Below, one piece after another: positions 32,040 to 43,501 of a stretch of 64,000 nucleotides of DNA. The position numbers and the translations under genes were made by a program. Below the pieces are notes generated by a model that was not told where the DNA came from, ran no database searches, and saw only the letters and a list, made by a program, of their open reading frames with translations. Source of the stretch: Periplaneta americana (lineage: Eukaryota; Arthropoda; Insecta; Blattodea; Blattidae); assembly GCF_040183065.1 (NCBI RefSeq), contig NC_091120.1, forward strand, positions 23,286,708 through 23,350,707. Reading direction: 5' to 3'. Each line of letters begins with the position of its first letter. Position 1 is the first letter of the stretch.

Positions 32040-32977
32040 CAGTGCATGCTGAAACATGACGATATCTAATACAATCAGTTTACCAAATCTGTATCTTGAT
32101 TTGAAATCATTATCCCTATAAAACTCAATAGAGTTTTGTGCATGTCTAATAATACGTAGTGGAACATGGGCAGCTCCATTATTTCCCAGAATGCCCTCAA
32201 TTTTCTCGGCAAGTTAAACAATTTCCCAAATATTAGCAATTTTCCTTATGTCCACGACGGAAAGTCAGTCAAAGTCAAAGTCTAGATTTTCGGCAACGTC
32301 GAAGTAAAGTCATTATTGAAGTTTACTTTCGACAAAATGTCGACCATGAATAGGAAAATGGCGACTTCGTGCTTTCCAAAGCCTCATTTATGAACACGAT
32401 TCTTAATATCTACCGTTTGTTTCTAATTGTAAGTCCGTATGTTGCTGTCTTTGTATGACTGAATAAACATCTATATATAGCTAATTTGAACTGGTAATGG
32501 AAATTATGAGAAAACGGCTGAACGGATTTTATTGAATGACCCGTCATTTTGAAGGATTTTCAGAAAAATAGTAACTTTCAGTGAAGCCTTAATTTTCCTA
32601 CATATTTTTTCTATTTTCTAAAATTCATCTTTCGTCAGTTTTGATAACTAATTGCATTTCAGAATAAAACAAAACACACACTACAATAAACAATAGACTA
32701 TTACACGAAGGCCATGACATGCAGGATTGCTGACATATTTAGAGTTCAAATTCAATTGATTATTAAAAACTTCAAGACTTACTAAAAATAATTTACAGGT
32801 CTGATTCTGCAGAGTGTAATTTTTTGAGTACAGCTGTGTAGTGGATACTAAAATATACAAAACTTGAGGTGGTTTGATGACATTATTACCATTAGAAAGT
32901 AAATATTATTATAGTTAATGCCATGATGTGACTATTTTTCATTAATTATACATATTAATGCTATATTGCTATATGAT

Positions 32978-33245
32978 CCAGGCGCTTGCGATGGGCAGGG
33001 CGTGTAGCACGTATGGGCGAATCCAGAAATGCATATAGAGTGTTAGTTGGGAGACCGGAGGGAAAAAGACCTTTGGGGAGGCCAAGACATAGATGGGAGG
33101 ATAATATTAAAATGGATTTGAGGGAGGAGGGATATGATGATAGAGACTGGATTAAGCTTGCACAGGATAGGAACCGATGGCGGGCTTATGTGAGGGCGGA
33201 AATGAACCTTCGGGTTCCTTAAAAGCCATTTGTAAGTAAGTAAGT
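32978..33245 (+). mobile_element. LINE family L1 3' end
   Basis: It encodes [20 protein letters not shown], then [19 protein letters not shown], to the natural stop after NLRVP. The short UTR and (AAGT)n tail common to the family follow. Severe 5' truncation leaves 78 codons. No clear target duplication is seen. Confidence 0.87.
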
Positions 33246-33505
33246 ATATTGATGATATGAAAGTGAACGTTTTAGAATTATATAAGTAGATGTAGAGAAT
33301 ATCTTAAATTAGTTCTTGATTTCTATAATTTATTGTGGCGGCTATTATACAAAAAACTACAAAACTTCCGTAAGATAATAATATTGTTATTAAAAATGAA
33401 ATATATTCATAGTTATTAATCAAGTCTTTTTCATACACTTAATGGCGGTGTCGTGTAGATACTTATATGTCATTCTCTTCAGTATTGGCTCGATAGAGCG
33501 TAAAG

Positions 33506-33714
33506 TTTAATTCTGCTACCCAGTTTATTTCAGTGTTTAATTAATAGTTCATAGTATTTTGTTGTTTAATTCGTAAATAACTCTTGTATACATGTAACTC
33601 TCATCTAAATCAAATTGTTGAATTCTTTGTAAGTTCATGCATATGTATATACACTTTTTGCTGGTTGTGTGGAAGAGAAGGCCTTACGGCCTTAACTCTG
33701 CCAGCTAAAATAAA

Positions 33715-33755
<41 letters not shown>
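33506..33755 (+). mobile_element. LINE family L2 3' UTR with AAGGCC hairpin
   Basis: Only the 3' UTR is present, ending AAGGCCTTACGGCCTT (33678-33693), AACTCTGCCAGC and a (TTA)n tail. It is nearly identical to the UTR at 49240-49500 and to the complement of 59320-59550. Confidence 0.85.
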
Positions 33756-34229
33756 AAGACCAAAATGTATTACTTACTGATAAAATAAGAGGCCTAGAAA
33801 ATTTTGTAGTCTCCAGATCATTTCAGCACAGCATAAAATGATTTTACCCTCTACATTTCAAGCTCTACATGCAGCAGCTATACCAAGATGCTATGTCTAT
33901 TGTTCGAAAGCATAGCAAACCTGACTTTTTTTTTTAACTTTCACCTACAATCCGCAATGACCTGAAATAGCTGTTGCTTTATTCCCACATGAGAAACCCA
34001 CTGATCGTCCTGACATTGTTCCTTGCGTTTTCGCGTTGAAATTCAAAAACTGAAGGTGGATAGGTTCAAGAAAAAGTATTTGGCATAAAAAACCATTCAG
34101 AGGTTTCATTATTATGGAAGCAAATAACTTTCAAAATGTCTGGTATTCTTAATTGAAAATTAATCTGAAACATTTTTATTTGAACGTCTAATGAACTTAG
34201 TTTGCTATATTTGCTGCACAAGCCATTAG

Positions 34230-35037
34230 TTATATTAAAAAGAGTCGGAAATAAAAGACAGTCTTGTTTCATTTCTTTGTTTATTGTAACCGTGACAACA
34301 GAAGAATAGTGTTTAACTTGTGTTGTAAGATACGGATGATTTAGAGTGACATTGTAAACTTAATAAGTAATTAATGGACAGACTTTATTGCTTGAGAGAG
34401 AACTCTAGTCACGTTACTTTTTTCTGCTAATAGTGCTGTGATGTATGCACAGACAGAAACACATTTGGCATGCATAAAGCAAACATTGTACATACAAAAG
34501 GTCTACATATGCCCAAGTGCATTATTTTTGTATTTAGTCGAATGTTTGTTGCTTATTTAAATCATGTAGGTTTTCATAGACTAACGATAATAAGAAATTA
34601 AGATACGAGTTTGAGACAAAGCACTGACAAGCAGTAAGTGTATCTGCATTAGAGTAATGAGAATAATATAAATTACTGAGGTCGTGTTACAAATTCGTTC
34701 CAACCACTAACAACGCCTGAAAACACCGCACTCCCGCATTACCGCTGCGACAGAGAAGTTGCCGAACAAGCTTGGGTACGATATGGAATTTATTTACAAA
34801 ACGTTAAACACAAGGTCATTCAAACCAAAGGTTTTGTAAACAAAACTATACAATATAAAACATTCTTATCGATAGTACGTTGCCATTTCTCTGGAAGTTT
34901 ATGAATTGCTTTCTTCCAAAATCTGGCGGTTTTCTGGTTGCGGTTCCGGACAATTGGCCACAGAAAATTGATAATGGGACAATTCGCCACAGATAGTTTG
35001 TCACAAATAGATAATTTTCTACAAATAGACAATTTGC
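34230..35037. other. Intronic DNA, nothing recognised
   Basis: The stretch 34940-35037 has a degenerate internal repeat of GACAAATTG-like units next to the FLYWCH pseudogene. No gene is seen. Confidence 0.4.
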
Positions 35038-35567
35038 CACATCGTCCATTATCCAAAAATGGGACCGTAACAATTTATTTAAATGTGAATTAGTGGCAAA
35101 TATGATAACTTTCACGTTGTCCTCCGGTTCAAAATACAACAACCACCTTTCTCCTTCTACAGTCTTGGTGTATCTGTCGGCTATAACGTTCAGTTCGTCA
35201 ATATTTCTCGGTTCAGGTGGTAGATGCAGCTTCCTGGCATGGCGCACAGTTTTTTAATAGATGGTTTCTTCGGTAGATTCACATTGGCTTCGCTTGCAAT
35301 ACGCTGTAACTCATTTTGAGTAATGACAGATGTTGGATCTCGGGAAGTCCCCTCCCTTGCCTTCAAGTTCTCTACACATTCCTTTGCCTTAATCCTTCCC
35401 CAGTCTGCCGAATGATTCTTGTGTTCAGACGGTTCTTTGACGACACTGCTTCCATCTTCTGATAACGTGACTGTTGCATTACACCCGCCACGCATGTCAC
35501 ATCGCCAAACAACTCCATTCTTACTCGTATTTTCTCTAAGTCTCGTGTACATAGACCATAGTTGGGC
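35038..35567 (-). pseudogene. FLYWCH zinc finger - MULE transposase fragment, frameshifted
   Basis: The upstream part (35552-35255) encodes MYTRLRENTSKNGVVWRCDM, then CNATVTL and a HKNHSAD segment. This is the FLYWCH finger pattern with its W-x-C, C and H-x2-H ligands. About 50 residues on, in another frame, the protein continues as ELNVIADRYTKTVEGERWLL then VKVIIFATNSHLNKLLRSHF and WIMD, the N-terminal part of MULE-type transposase-like proteins. The frame change falls at a run of six A (plus-strand T run 35250-35255), so a one-base indel there is the lesion. The catalytic DDE core is missing after WIMDD. It is either a dead Mutator-like transposon or a decayed domesticated gene. Confidence 0.72.
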
Positions 35568-35599
35568 AACTCAGAATACAACTATGTACCAATGCTTAT

Positions 35600-36872
35600 T
35601 ATTTTTTAACACTTGTAAGTAAATAATTTCAAACACGTATGTCAATATTTATTTAATATACACTTACAAGAGTCCGAAGCCAAAATTTCACTTAATCTGG
35701 ATGAATAATATTGAATATACAAAGAAAAATGTGACTAGTGTGGACCATAGTTAGGGGAAACTACGGTACATTTGTATCACAATAGTTTAATTTATTTGTA
35801 TATTTTAATCTAAAAAAAATCTATTTTTAATACTATGTGTAAACTTCTAGATTTCACTAGACTTTTATTACTAAATATTTGGTAAATCTGTTAGCAACTT
35901 TCCTGTGATAATTGAAACTACGCTGGTAGTTTACCTTTGTTAATGATTAGTTTCGGCTTGATTTTGGCCATCTTCTAATGCGGTTCTTGATTGTTTCTGT
36001 TTTTATTATGGTACTTTGGTGCTGGATACGTTTATAATCGGCAGTGTTGTGTCAGATAGGGTATGTATTCTGAAATTTAATTGTGTTGAGGATATGTTGT
36101 GAATGTGTATCTGTATATCTAGTACGGTTCTAGTATATTTAATTTCTGTTTTTTCGGTCCAAAATGTAGGATCACCAACACCAACCACAACTATAGCAAC
36201 ATAGAAACAGACATGTAAATCCTACATATTGAACCGAAAAGTCAGAAAAGAAATACACTAAAACAGTACGAAATATCGACAGCCCAGTTAAAAGGGAAAC
36301 AACTTAAAATTTGAAGTTTTGAGGAATCTGAACTTTAAAAGTTTTATATTGCTGTGAAAAATTCAATTAACACACTCTATTTAGATACTTATAGTATATA
36401 TAAAACATCGTTAACAGAAATTTGAGTAATTTCAAAGATCTTTTGATTTTTCACAGCAATATAAAGCTTTAAAATGCAGGTTTCTCTAAACTTTAAATTT
36501 TGAGTTGATTTCCTTTTGAACTGTGCCGTTGATACCCATACATACAAAAACATACTACAACATATCGTTGGTTGACTTTTAAAACCTCGTAACCGTAATC
36601 GCATTCGAGGAAATTGTACAACAGAGCGAAATAATTTCTTATTCCTTTTATACTGAAGCTAACAACTGTTATTAATTTGTTATTTATAAAATCTAGAAGC
36701 ATTTGCAGACTTACTAGATGTTATCAGCATGCGCATTTTGAAAATATACACAGAGTTAGACTTTCGGAAAAAATTGGACTTACAGGGTTTTAGAAGTAAG
36801 CCGACGATATCTTCAACATGAGTTAATTAGAGTGTGGTCCCAGAACTCGCTGCCCGTTTGGCCATTTTTATG

Positions 36873-36925
<53 letters not shown>

Positions 36926-37140
36926 TGTTTACGATCTCTATCATTATATTTTAAGCATCATTTCTGCCAAAACAGTGCCAATCCCTGTCTAAAAGTTTGT
37001 GTTATTGTGCATGTCACTTGAAAACTCGCTCAGTCCGTAGATCGGTGGACAAAAAAACTAGCCAGTCCTTTCCTAAAATGTACTAAACGCGTTTTGGGAT
37101 CACACTCTTAAATTGCATTTCAGAACGTGCACCTTTTTCA
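35600..37140. other. AT-rich intronic DNA with degenerate inverted repeats
   Basis: Diverged inverted arms lie at about 36275-36365 and 36445-36535, with a smaller pair near 36143-36175 and 36216-36250. A (TA)n run is at 36877-36920. No gene is seen. Confidence 0.5.
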
Positions 37141-37146
37141 CACTGC

Positions 37147-38284
37147 ACTTACTTACTTACAAATGGTTTTTAAGGAACCCGAAGGTTCATTGCCGCCCTC
37201 ACATAAGCCCGCCATCGGTCCCTATCCTGTGCAAGATTAATCCAGTCTCTATCATCATATCCCACCTCCCTCAAATCCATTTTAATATTATCCTCCCATC
37301 TACGTCTCGGCCTCCCCAAAGGTCTTTTTCCCTCCGGTCTCCCAACTAACACTCTATATGCATTTCTGGATTCGCCCATACGTGCTACATGCCCTGCCCA
37401 TCTCAAACGTCTGGATTTAATGTTCCTAATTATGTCAGGTGAAGGATACAATGCGTGCAGTTCTGCGTTGTGTAACTTTCTCCATTCTCCTGTAACTTCA
37501 TCCCTCTTAGCGCCAAATATTTTCCTAAGCACCTTATTCTCAAACACCCTTAATATCTGTTCCTCTCTCAGAGTGAGAGTCCAAGTTTCACATCCATAAA
37601 GAACAACCGGTAATATAACTGTTTTATAAATTCTAACTTTCAGATTTTTTGACAGCAGACTAGATGATAAAAGCTTCTCAACCGAATAATAACAGGCATT
37701 TCCCATATTTATTCTGTGTTTAATTTCCTCCCGAGTGTCATTTATATTTGTTACTGTTGCTCCAAGATATTTGAATTTTTCCACCCCTTCGAAGGATAAA
37801 TCTCCAATTTTTATATTTCCATTTCGTACAATATTCTGGTCACGAGACATAATCATATACTTTATCTTTTCGGGATTTACTTCCAAACCGATCGCTTTAC
37901 TTGCTTTAAGTAAAATTTCCGTGTTTTCCCTAATCGTTTGTGGATTTTCTCCTAACATATTCACGTCATCCGCATAGACAAGAAGCTGATGTAACCCGTT
38001 CAATTCCAAACCCTGCCTGTTATCCTGAACTTTCCTAATGGCATATTCTAAAGCGAAGTTAAAAAGTAAAGGTGATAGTGCATCTCCCTGCTTTAGCCCG
38101 CAGTGAATTGGAAAAGCATCAGATAGGAACTGACCTATACGGACTCTGCTGTATGTTTCACTTAGACACATTTTAATTAATCGAACTAGTTTCTTGGGAA
38201 TACCAAATTCAATAGGAATATCATATAATACTTCCCTCTTAACAGAGTCATATGCCTTTTTGAAATCTATGAATAACTGCACTA
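37147..38284 (-). mobile_element. LINE family L1, 5'-truncated copy with reverse transcriptase
   Basis: This is the longest L1 copy. It begins in the middle of the reverse transcriptase and runs to the 3' end, finishing in a short UTR and (AAGT)n tail at 37147. The 5' break lies at about 38284. In orientation and position it is in intron 1 of the host gene, same strand. Confidence 0.9.
37170..38282 (-). pseudogene. LINE L1 reverse transcriptase C-terminal 370 codons
   Basis: This is an uninterrupted frame for the 3' part of a non-LTR retrotransposon ORF2. It contains motif A ([12 protein letters not shown], residues 3-14), motif B ([19 protein letters not shown], 61-79) and the catalytic YADD box (103-106). 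The thumb/connection follows with [10 protein letters not shown], then [12 protein letters not shown], and the C-terminal [15 protein letters not shown] and [10 protein letters not shown] signatures. The finger region and endonuclease are missing, so it cannot act alone. The first codon is GTG, at the truncation point, not a true start. The frame has no stop in 370 codons, so the insertion is young or recently functional. The clade is not certain. Confidence 0.9.
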
Positions 38285-38391
38285 CCGATCATAAATGCAC
38301 TCACCACCAAGATATCATAAGAAGAAACCGGAAACAAGGAAGGATCTTAATAGAAAAATATGAAGATGACCGAAATCGGCACAGATGCATT

Positions 38392-38766
38392 GTAGGGGCC
38401 AATCTCCTTATTGGGTGAATGATATGAATGCTACTATCGGTATGTATTGTTGTTATAATCGACATAAAATATGTTGTCACTTCTAAATTAACAGTCAGTT
38501 TTATATTGTTGACTTGTAGCCTACTTCAAAATGGAAATAACGGCAGTAATAGTCAAATATATTTTCCCTGGACCAAAAATATAATACAAACTGACTAAAA
38601 TTACATCAGTAGTAACAAACTATTAAAATTTGTTTATTTAATTTTTTAATTTGGTAGCATTTAATGCTTATCGAATATCGAATGCTAAAAACGCTAATCG
38701 AACCATTACTTCCGCTGATCTTGTTTTACGTATAATGTGTGATGGGTGGGCCCTATAATGCATCTG
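38392..38766. mobile_element. TIR element family M, copy 3 (complete, inverted)
   Basis: It is the reverse-orientation homologue of 2051-2436, with ends CAGATGCATTGTAGGGGCC and its inverted copy (one G lost). It is 375 bp with no coding sequence. Confidence 0.88.
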
Positions 38767-38932
38767 TTCCAATTTACCAGATCTTAAATGTGTATATTAG
38801 CGTATCATAATGCGATCCTGTATAAACAGCTATGTCACAGTCAGTTGTTTGGTTCATAAAAATATAAAAAACGGCTCTCCTAAGGTCACTTTATAAAATA
38901 TAATGTCTTCTTCAGAGACTATAGAAACAATG

Positions 38933-38969
<37 letters not shown>

Positions 38970-39560
38970 TATAATTATTTGTTGTTCAGATACATCTTTT
39001 ACTTCCGTATAAATTTATAGCGATTTAAACATTTTTCGCATTTCGAGATTTTCGTCACTGATATAAATAATAACTTGGGAATATAATAATACACTTTGGT
39101 AATGATTTAGAGAAGTAATAAAAATACCGCGTTTGAACTTATTTACAGCTGTCGTTTACCACTTGCGGTCAACCAGTTTGACACAGCTGGAAAATAAGTA
39201 ATCTCGACTAGTTCCACTGAATTATTTAAGGCCAAGGACTGCATAATATGAAGTACCAACTTAATGAACATAAATTTAATACTTTTAATATATCTGTAAT
39301 TTTTCTGGAGACAGATTTTGTAAATTTGTTTCTTCTCTTTATTGCAGTGTTAATTAGTTCTAAGAGAAAAGAAGATAATAATATGTAGTAACAAGAAAAT
39401 TAAGGAATCTACATATCTATGAAATGCAATAGTAGGAAACTATTGTATTAATAAACATATGATCCTACAACGAAATGGTAGATTAGTGAAAAATACTTTT
39501 AGTATCAGATTTTTTTCTTTTGTGGTTTTTCGGTTGTGCCCGTACTTTGACACTGGGATA
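38767..39560. other. AT-rich intronic DNA
   Basis: It holds a (TA)n run (38934-38966) and otherwise nothing I recognise. Confidence 0.45.
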
Positions 39561-40160
39561 GTTACTTACTTATGGCTTTTAAGGAACCCGGAGGTTCATT
39601 GCCGCCCTCACATTAGCCCGCCATCGGTCCCTATCCTGAGCAAGATTAATCCAGTCCCTACCATCGTATCCCACCTCCCTCAAATCTATTTTAATATTAT
39701 CCTCCAATCTACGTCTCGACCTCCCCGAAGGTCTTTTTTTTCGTACGGCCTCCCGACTAACACTCTATATGCATTCCTGGATTCGCCCATACGTGCTACA
39801 TGCCGTGCCCATCTCAAACGTCTGGATTTAATGTTTCTAATTATGCCAGGTAAAGAATAAAATGCATGCAGTTCTGCGTTGTGTAACTTTCTCCATTTTC
39901 TTGTAACTTCATCCCCCTTAGCCCCAAATATTTACCTAATCACCTTATTCTCAAATATCCTTAACATCTGTTCCTCTCTCAAAGTGACAGTCCAAGTTTC
40001 ACAACCATACAGAACAATCGGTAATATAATTGTTTTATAAATTCTAACTTTCAGATTTTTTGAGAGAAAACTGGATGATAAAAGCTTCTCAGCCGAATAA
40101 TTACAATCATTTCCCATATTTATTCTGCGTTTAATTTCCTCCCGAGTTGATTTATATTTG
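39561..40160 (-). mobile_element. LINE family L1 3' fragment, decayed
   Basis: It is the same 3' half of L1 as 37147-37750, ending at the EEIKRRINM region. The frame is broken (only 39932-40117 stays open, reading [20 protein letters not shown]), and many substitutions make it older than the 37-38 kb copy. Confidence 0.85.
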
Positions 40161-41030
40161 ACACTAGATAATTTCGAATTAGGCCACGATTGTCATAGAA
40201 GTAAACAAACATGCCTGATCTAATAAAGTAATGTCACTTTAAACTATTGAAGACATTCGGAAACGATTCAGTGATAGAGCAGTGATGATAGAATGGATTA
40301 ACAAGGACACCAAAATAGTTGGACTTTTTACATTGCTTATTTTTAAAGAATTCACAATTTTTGGAAAACTGATCCTGTCTTCTTCTTCAGATGAAGAAAG
40401 GGGCGGTGAAAAGGTAGGCGTACTCGGTCAGTCGAGTAGAATAGGCGTTTGTAATGACCCCAATGAGTAGGCATCCCTTCACACCCTTTTTTCACCTGAA
40501 GACGAAGATAGAACCATTCTTCGAAACGTGAATTTATTTTAAAATAAGCAATAGAACAAATTCAATCTTACAACGCACCATTGCTCCCTCCCTCCTTTAG
40601 AAGAACCAAAATACGGTACTTGCAGAAAATCTATCTCATGTAAGCTTAACACAAATTTCACAGGGCTTTCGGGGTTCGAATCCCGGTATTCTAATTACAA
40701 ACTATAAGGTGTCTTATTTACGAATTGGTCTTGTACTTTGAGTAAGGATCAATTGTTTAACAATACAATGGCTGTTTTAACACATTTTCAATGCACCGCC
40801 GAAAATGGATAGCCTACATTCATCCATCCAGTCAGTTTTAGATGTAAATAATCCTCGACTCGAATGTTAGAAGCATACGAAGGATTTTAAAATATAATCA
40901 TGACCATTCTTAACACTGCATTACATAACACTGGTTTCGATTGTGCATGCACGTTATGGCTTGTGAAAATTACATGCAGTTTAGAAGTGGCAATTTTCTA
41001 ATATTTTGGCTTTTCAAAAATAAGAAAAAG
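40161..41030. other. Intronic DNA, nothing firmly recognised
   Basis: A lone B-box-like GGTTCGAATCC near 40675 may be a SINE relic. No other feature is seen. Confidence 0.4.
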
Positions 41031-41034
41031 TTAA

Positions 41035-41911
41035 GGGGAGAGGATGGTATTTTTTTTAACTTTTTTCCTATTTGGTGTAAAATATTAATTTTTGTATGTA
41101 GAGAGCTCATAGCTGTAGAAAATCACCAAAAATAAATATTTTGAAAAAAAAAAATTATTTGAGGTTCCAGATTTGAAAAAAAATATACCCAATGCAGGAT
41201 TTTACTAAAACCGATATATCTAAACCATTTTTAAAGATAGATTCATCCAGTTTTTTGCAATGTACTTGCAAAAGCATGCTCTACAAACTGCCTGTAACAG
41301 AATTTTGATATTTGTCCCCACGTTTGTAAAATAAACAATTAAAATTAATAACACTTTTCTGATTTCCTTTCTTGCAAACAAACGGACGTAGTTTTGAAAT
41401 GAAATCAATTAACACAATTCTGTTACAGAGAAAAGTTTCCTAATAGTCTAAAGAATGTGTGTTCTAAATTTCTTGCATGTATCTTTAATAGTTCAGAAGT
41501 TATATCCATTTTTGTCTGGCAATGTAGCAAAGAAATGAAGTTACCGTGAACCGATAAAAGGGGGCGAGAGATTTAAAAATCCATAGCGCAGGAAGTTTAA
41601 AAATGGCGTCTCAACATCCGATAAGGGCACAAATACCCACGAAATGTTATGCAATGCATTCCACACATATCAAAGGGTATTTTAAAGAAAAAAAAAATTG
41701 AAAATTCAGTTTACCGGAAACAACAATAAAAGGGGGGCGAGTGATTTAAAAACCCATAACGCAGGAAGTTTAAAAATGACGTCTCAACATCTGATAAGGG
41801 CACAAATACCCACAAAATATTATGCTATGCATTCCACACATATTACGGAGTATTTTAAAGAATTTTTTTTTAATTTACTCATTTTTCACCAAAAAATACC
41901 ATCCTCTCCCC
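41035..41911. mobile_element. 877-bp TTAA-flanked element (piggyBac-like MITE)
   Basis: Inverted ends GGGGAGAGGATGGTATTTTT are each bordered by TTAA (41031-41034 and 41912-41915), the piggyBac target. Inside, a segment of about 145 bp is repeated in tandem (about 41560-41700 and 41730-41870, both with GCAGGAAGTTTAAAAATG). No transposase is present. It lies in intron 1, 124 bp from exon 1. Confidence 0.82.
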
Positions 41912-42035
41912 TTAAGTATTAAATTCCTGACAGATCCGGCTTGATGTACCCCAAGCATCGTATCGTCGAATGCTGATTTTCACAATGTCTTCTTCCTTTA
42001 CACATAACATAATACAGATATCCACTGAGACTTAC

Positions 42036-42216
42036 GTTGGACAGTTTGATGTGTGTTATTTTTGGTAGTTGTACTAGAACTCCCAAAAGTAGTCAAGCGA
42101 GCTGTTTTCTGATTAGATAGCCCGATGCAATCCGCCTGGTAGTAGACCATGAACAAGAAGAAGACCGTCGGAATAACTACAGTGTGCAGGAGGCTAACGG
42201 ATGTCGCGCTACTCAT
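42036..42216 (-). CDS. Exon 1 of the EGF-like gene: signal peptide and linker
   Basis: The start ATG (42216-42214) is in a good context (GACGCCATGA). Upstream in-frame sequence opens only with non-AUG codons, so this Met is preferred. The exon encodes residues 1-60. A polar start, SSATSVSLLH, precedes an apolar core, TVVIPTVFFLFMVYYQ, and a likely signal-peptidase site after ADC or ADCIG. A Ser/Thr-rich stretch (TTFGSSSTTT, 42-51) and an NNT sequon at 53 follow. It ends in a consensus donor, CAAC|GTAAGT, in phase 1, so the next codon is C+CA (Pro61) from exon 2. The whole spliced CDS is 540 nt, 180 codons with the stop. The product should be a small secreted or GPI-anchored surface protein. 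A name cannot be given. Confidence 0.78.
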
Positions 42217-42520
42217 GGCGTCGACTACAGCAGAAGACGGTGGACACAACAACGTTAACAGAGTAACAAACACCGCGTATAAAAAAATGGATCTGGGGGT
42301 GAGAGACGGGAGGTGTAGTAGTGTACGGGGTGGAGGTTAGGGAGCAACTGTTCTGCAACCACTTGTATCAGACTTGAGCGCGGTGGGAGGGGAAAGGGGC
42401 GCCAAAACAAATCAGAAACCCCAAGAGGTCAACTTCTGAGGTTCGGAGAAGTGGAACGTGATGAAGAGGTAGGGGCGATGTCGGAGAAGTGCGCTGCCTT
42501 TGTGACATGCGCATGCGCAA
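42217..42520 (-). promoter_or_regulatory. CpG-rich 5' region of the EGF-like gene
   Basis: The 300 bp before the ATG are far richer in G+C and CpG than the surroundings (GCGCGGTGGGAGGGG, GGCGCC and GCGCATGCGC are examples). This is what a germline-unmethylated promoter and 5' UTR would look like. I see no unambiguous TATA box in the correct orientation, so the start of transcription is not placed. A tandem repeat array begins at its distal edge. Confidence 0.5.
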
Positions 42521-43501
42521 GACAACAAAGCAGGCTGGCGGTGTGGACCCCCGAATGCCGTGGTGTGGATGATAAGGTGCTTTGCTTTTCTACCTCCACG
42601 TCCGGCGCCATGCGTCTGTCTTATGGTCGGTACTCATGCAAGCAATTACGTCACGATCTGTAATTCTTCAACTTTCTGCCTTCAACAAAAAGTCCATTTT
42701 ATTCTCTTCCTTTGTTCTTCTTCTACGTCGCCGAGAAAATATTTTGCTTCGTGGTTTTAATATCTCTGATGGTACCTGATACGACCTTTATAATTTTTTA
42801 TGATATTTTTATTCATCTTCGCCTGCAAACTATCCATTAAAGGAGTTTTAAACGGATAGCGCGTATTTATATTCTAAGTTTGTAGAATTATGCCCCTCTG
42901 TACCAGCGTGCTTAAAGTTTCAGCTCGGAACTTCTTCGGATGGAAGTTGGAGGAATTATTTGTGTTTTGGGTTGGTATGATGAATTACTTTCTGCGGTTC
43001 TTTCTCGTCTTCAGTCAGAAAGATCTTAATTCTCTTCATTGGTGTTACAAGATTACTGTGAAATGGACTTATACAGGGTGTAAACATTATCAACTGCCAA
43101 AATTATACAGACAGTACAGTCTTAAAAAAAAGTTTTGTCGCACGGATACTTTATGTCCCAGAAACTCCTTGCAATGCGCTTGATCAAAGGACGAGCGACC
43201 TGGTTCACAAGAGAACGACTAGTTGAAGTAATAAAAGAGACAACAAAGCAGGCTGGTGGTGTGGACCCCCGAATGCCTGCCGTGATGTGGATGATAAGGT
43301 GCTTTGCTTTTCTACCTCCACGTCCGGCGCCATGCGTCTGTCTTATGGTCGGTACTCATGCAAGCAATTACGTCACGATCTGTAATTCTTTAACTTTCTG
43401 CCTTCAACAAAAAGTCCATTTTATTCTCTTCCTTTGTTCTTCTTCTACATCGCCGAGAAAATATTTTGCTTCGTGGTTTTAATATCTCTGATGGTACCTG
43501 A

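Larger units (their letters stand above)
32470..34229 (+). mobile_element. Non-autonomous Helitron, family 2, copy B (two LINE insertions)
   Basis: It is homologous to 21677-22754 over its whole length. It starts TCTATATATAGCTAATTTG after an A. The end TTAG replaces CTAG and the terminal hairpin is degraded, so this copy is older or inactive. Two retrotransposon 3' ends sit inside it (32978-33245 and 33506-33755), and copy A serves as the uninterrupted reference. Confidence 0.82.

Noticed and set aside
42273-42273. Start of the EGF-like gene at 42273
   Set aside because: The codon is GTG. The first in-frame ATG is 42216, in a good context and directly before a clean signal peptide.
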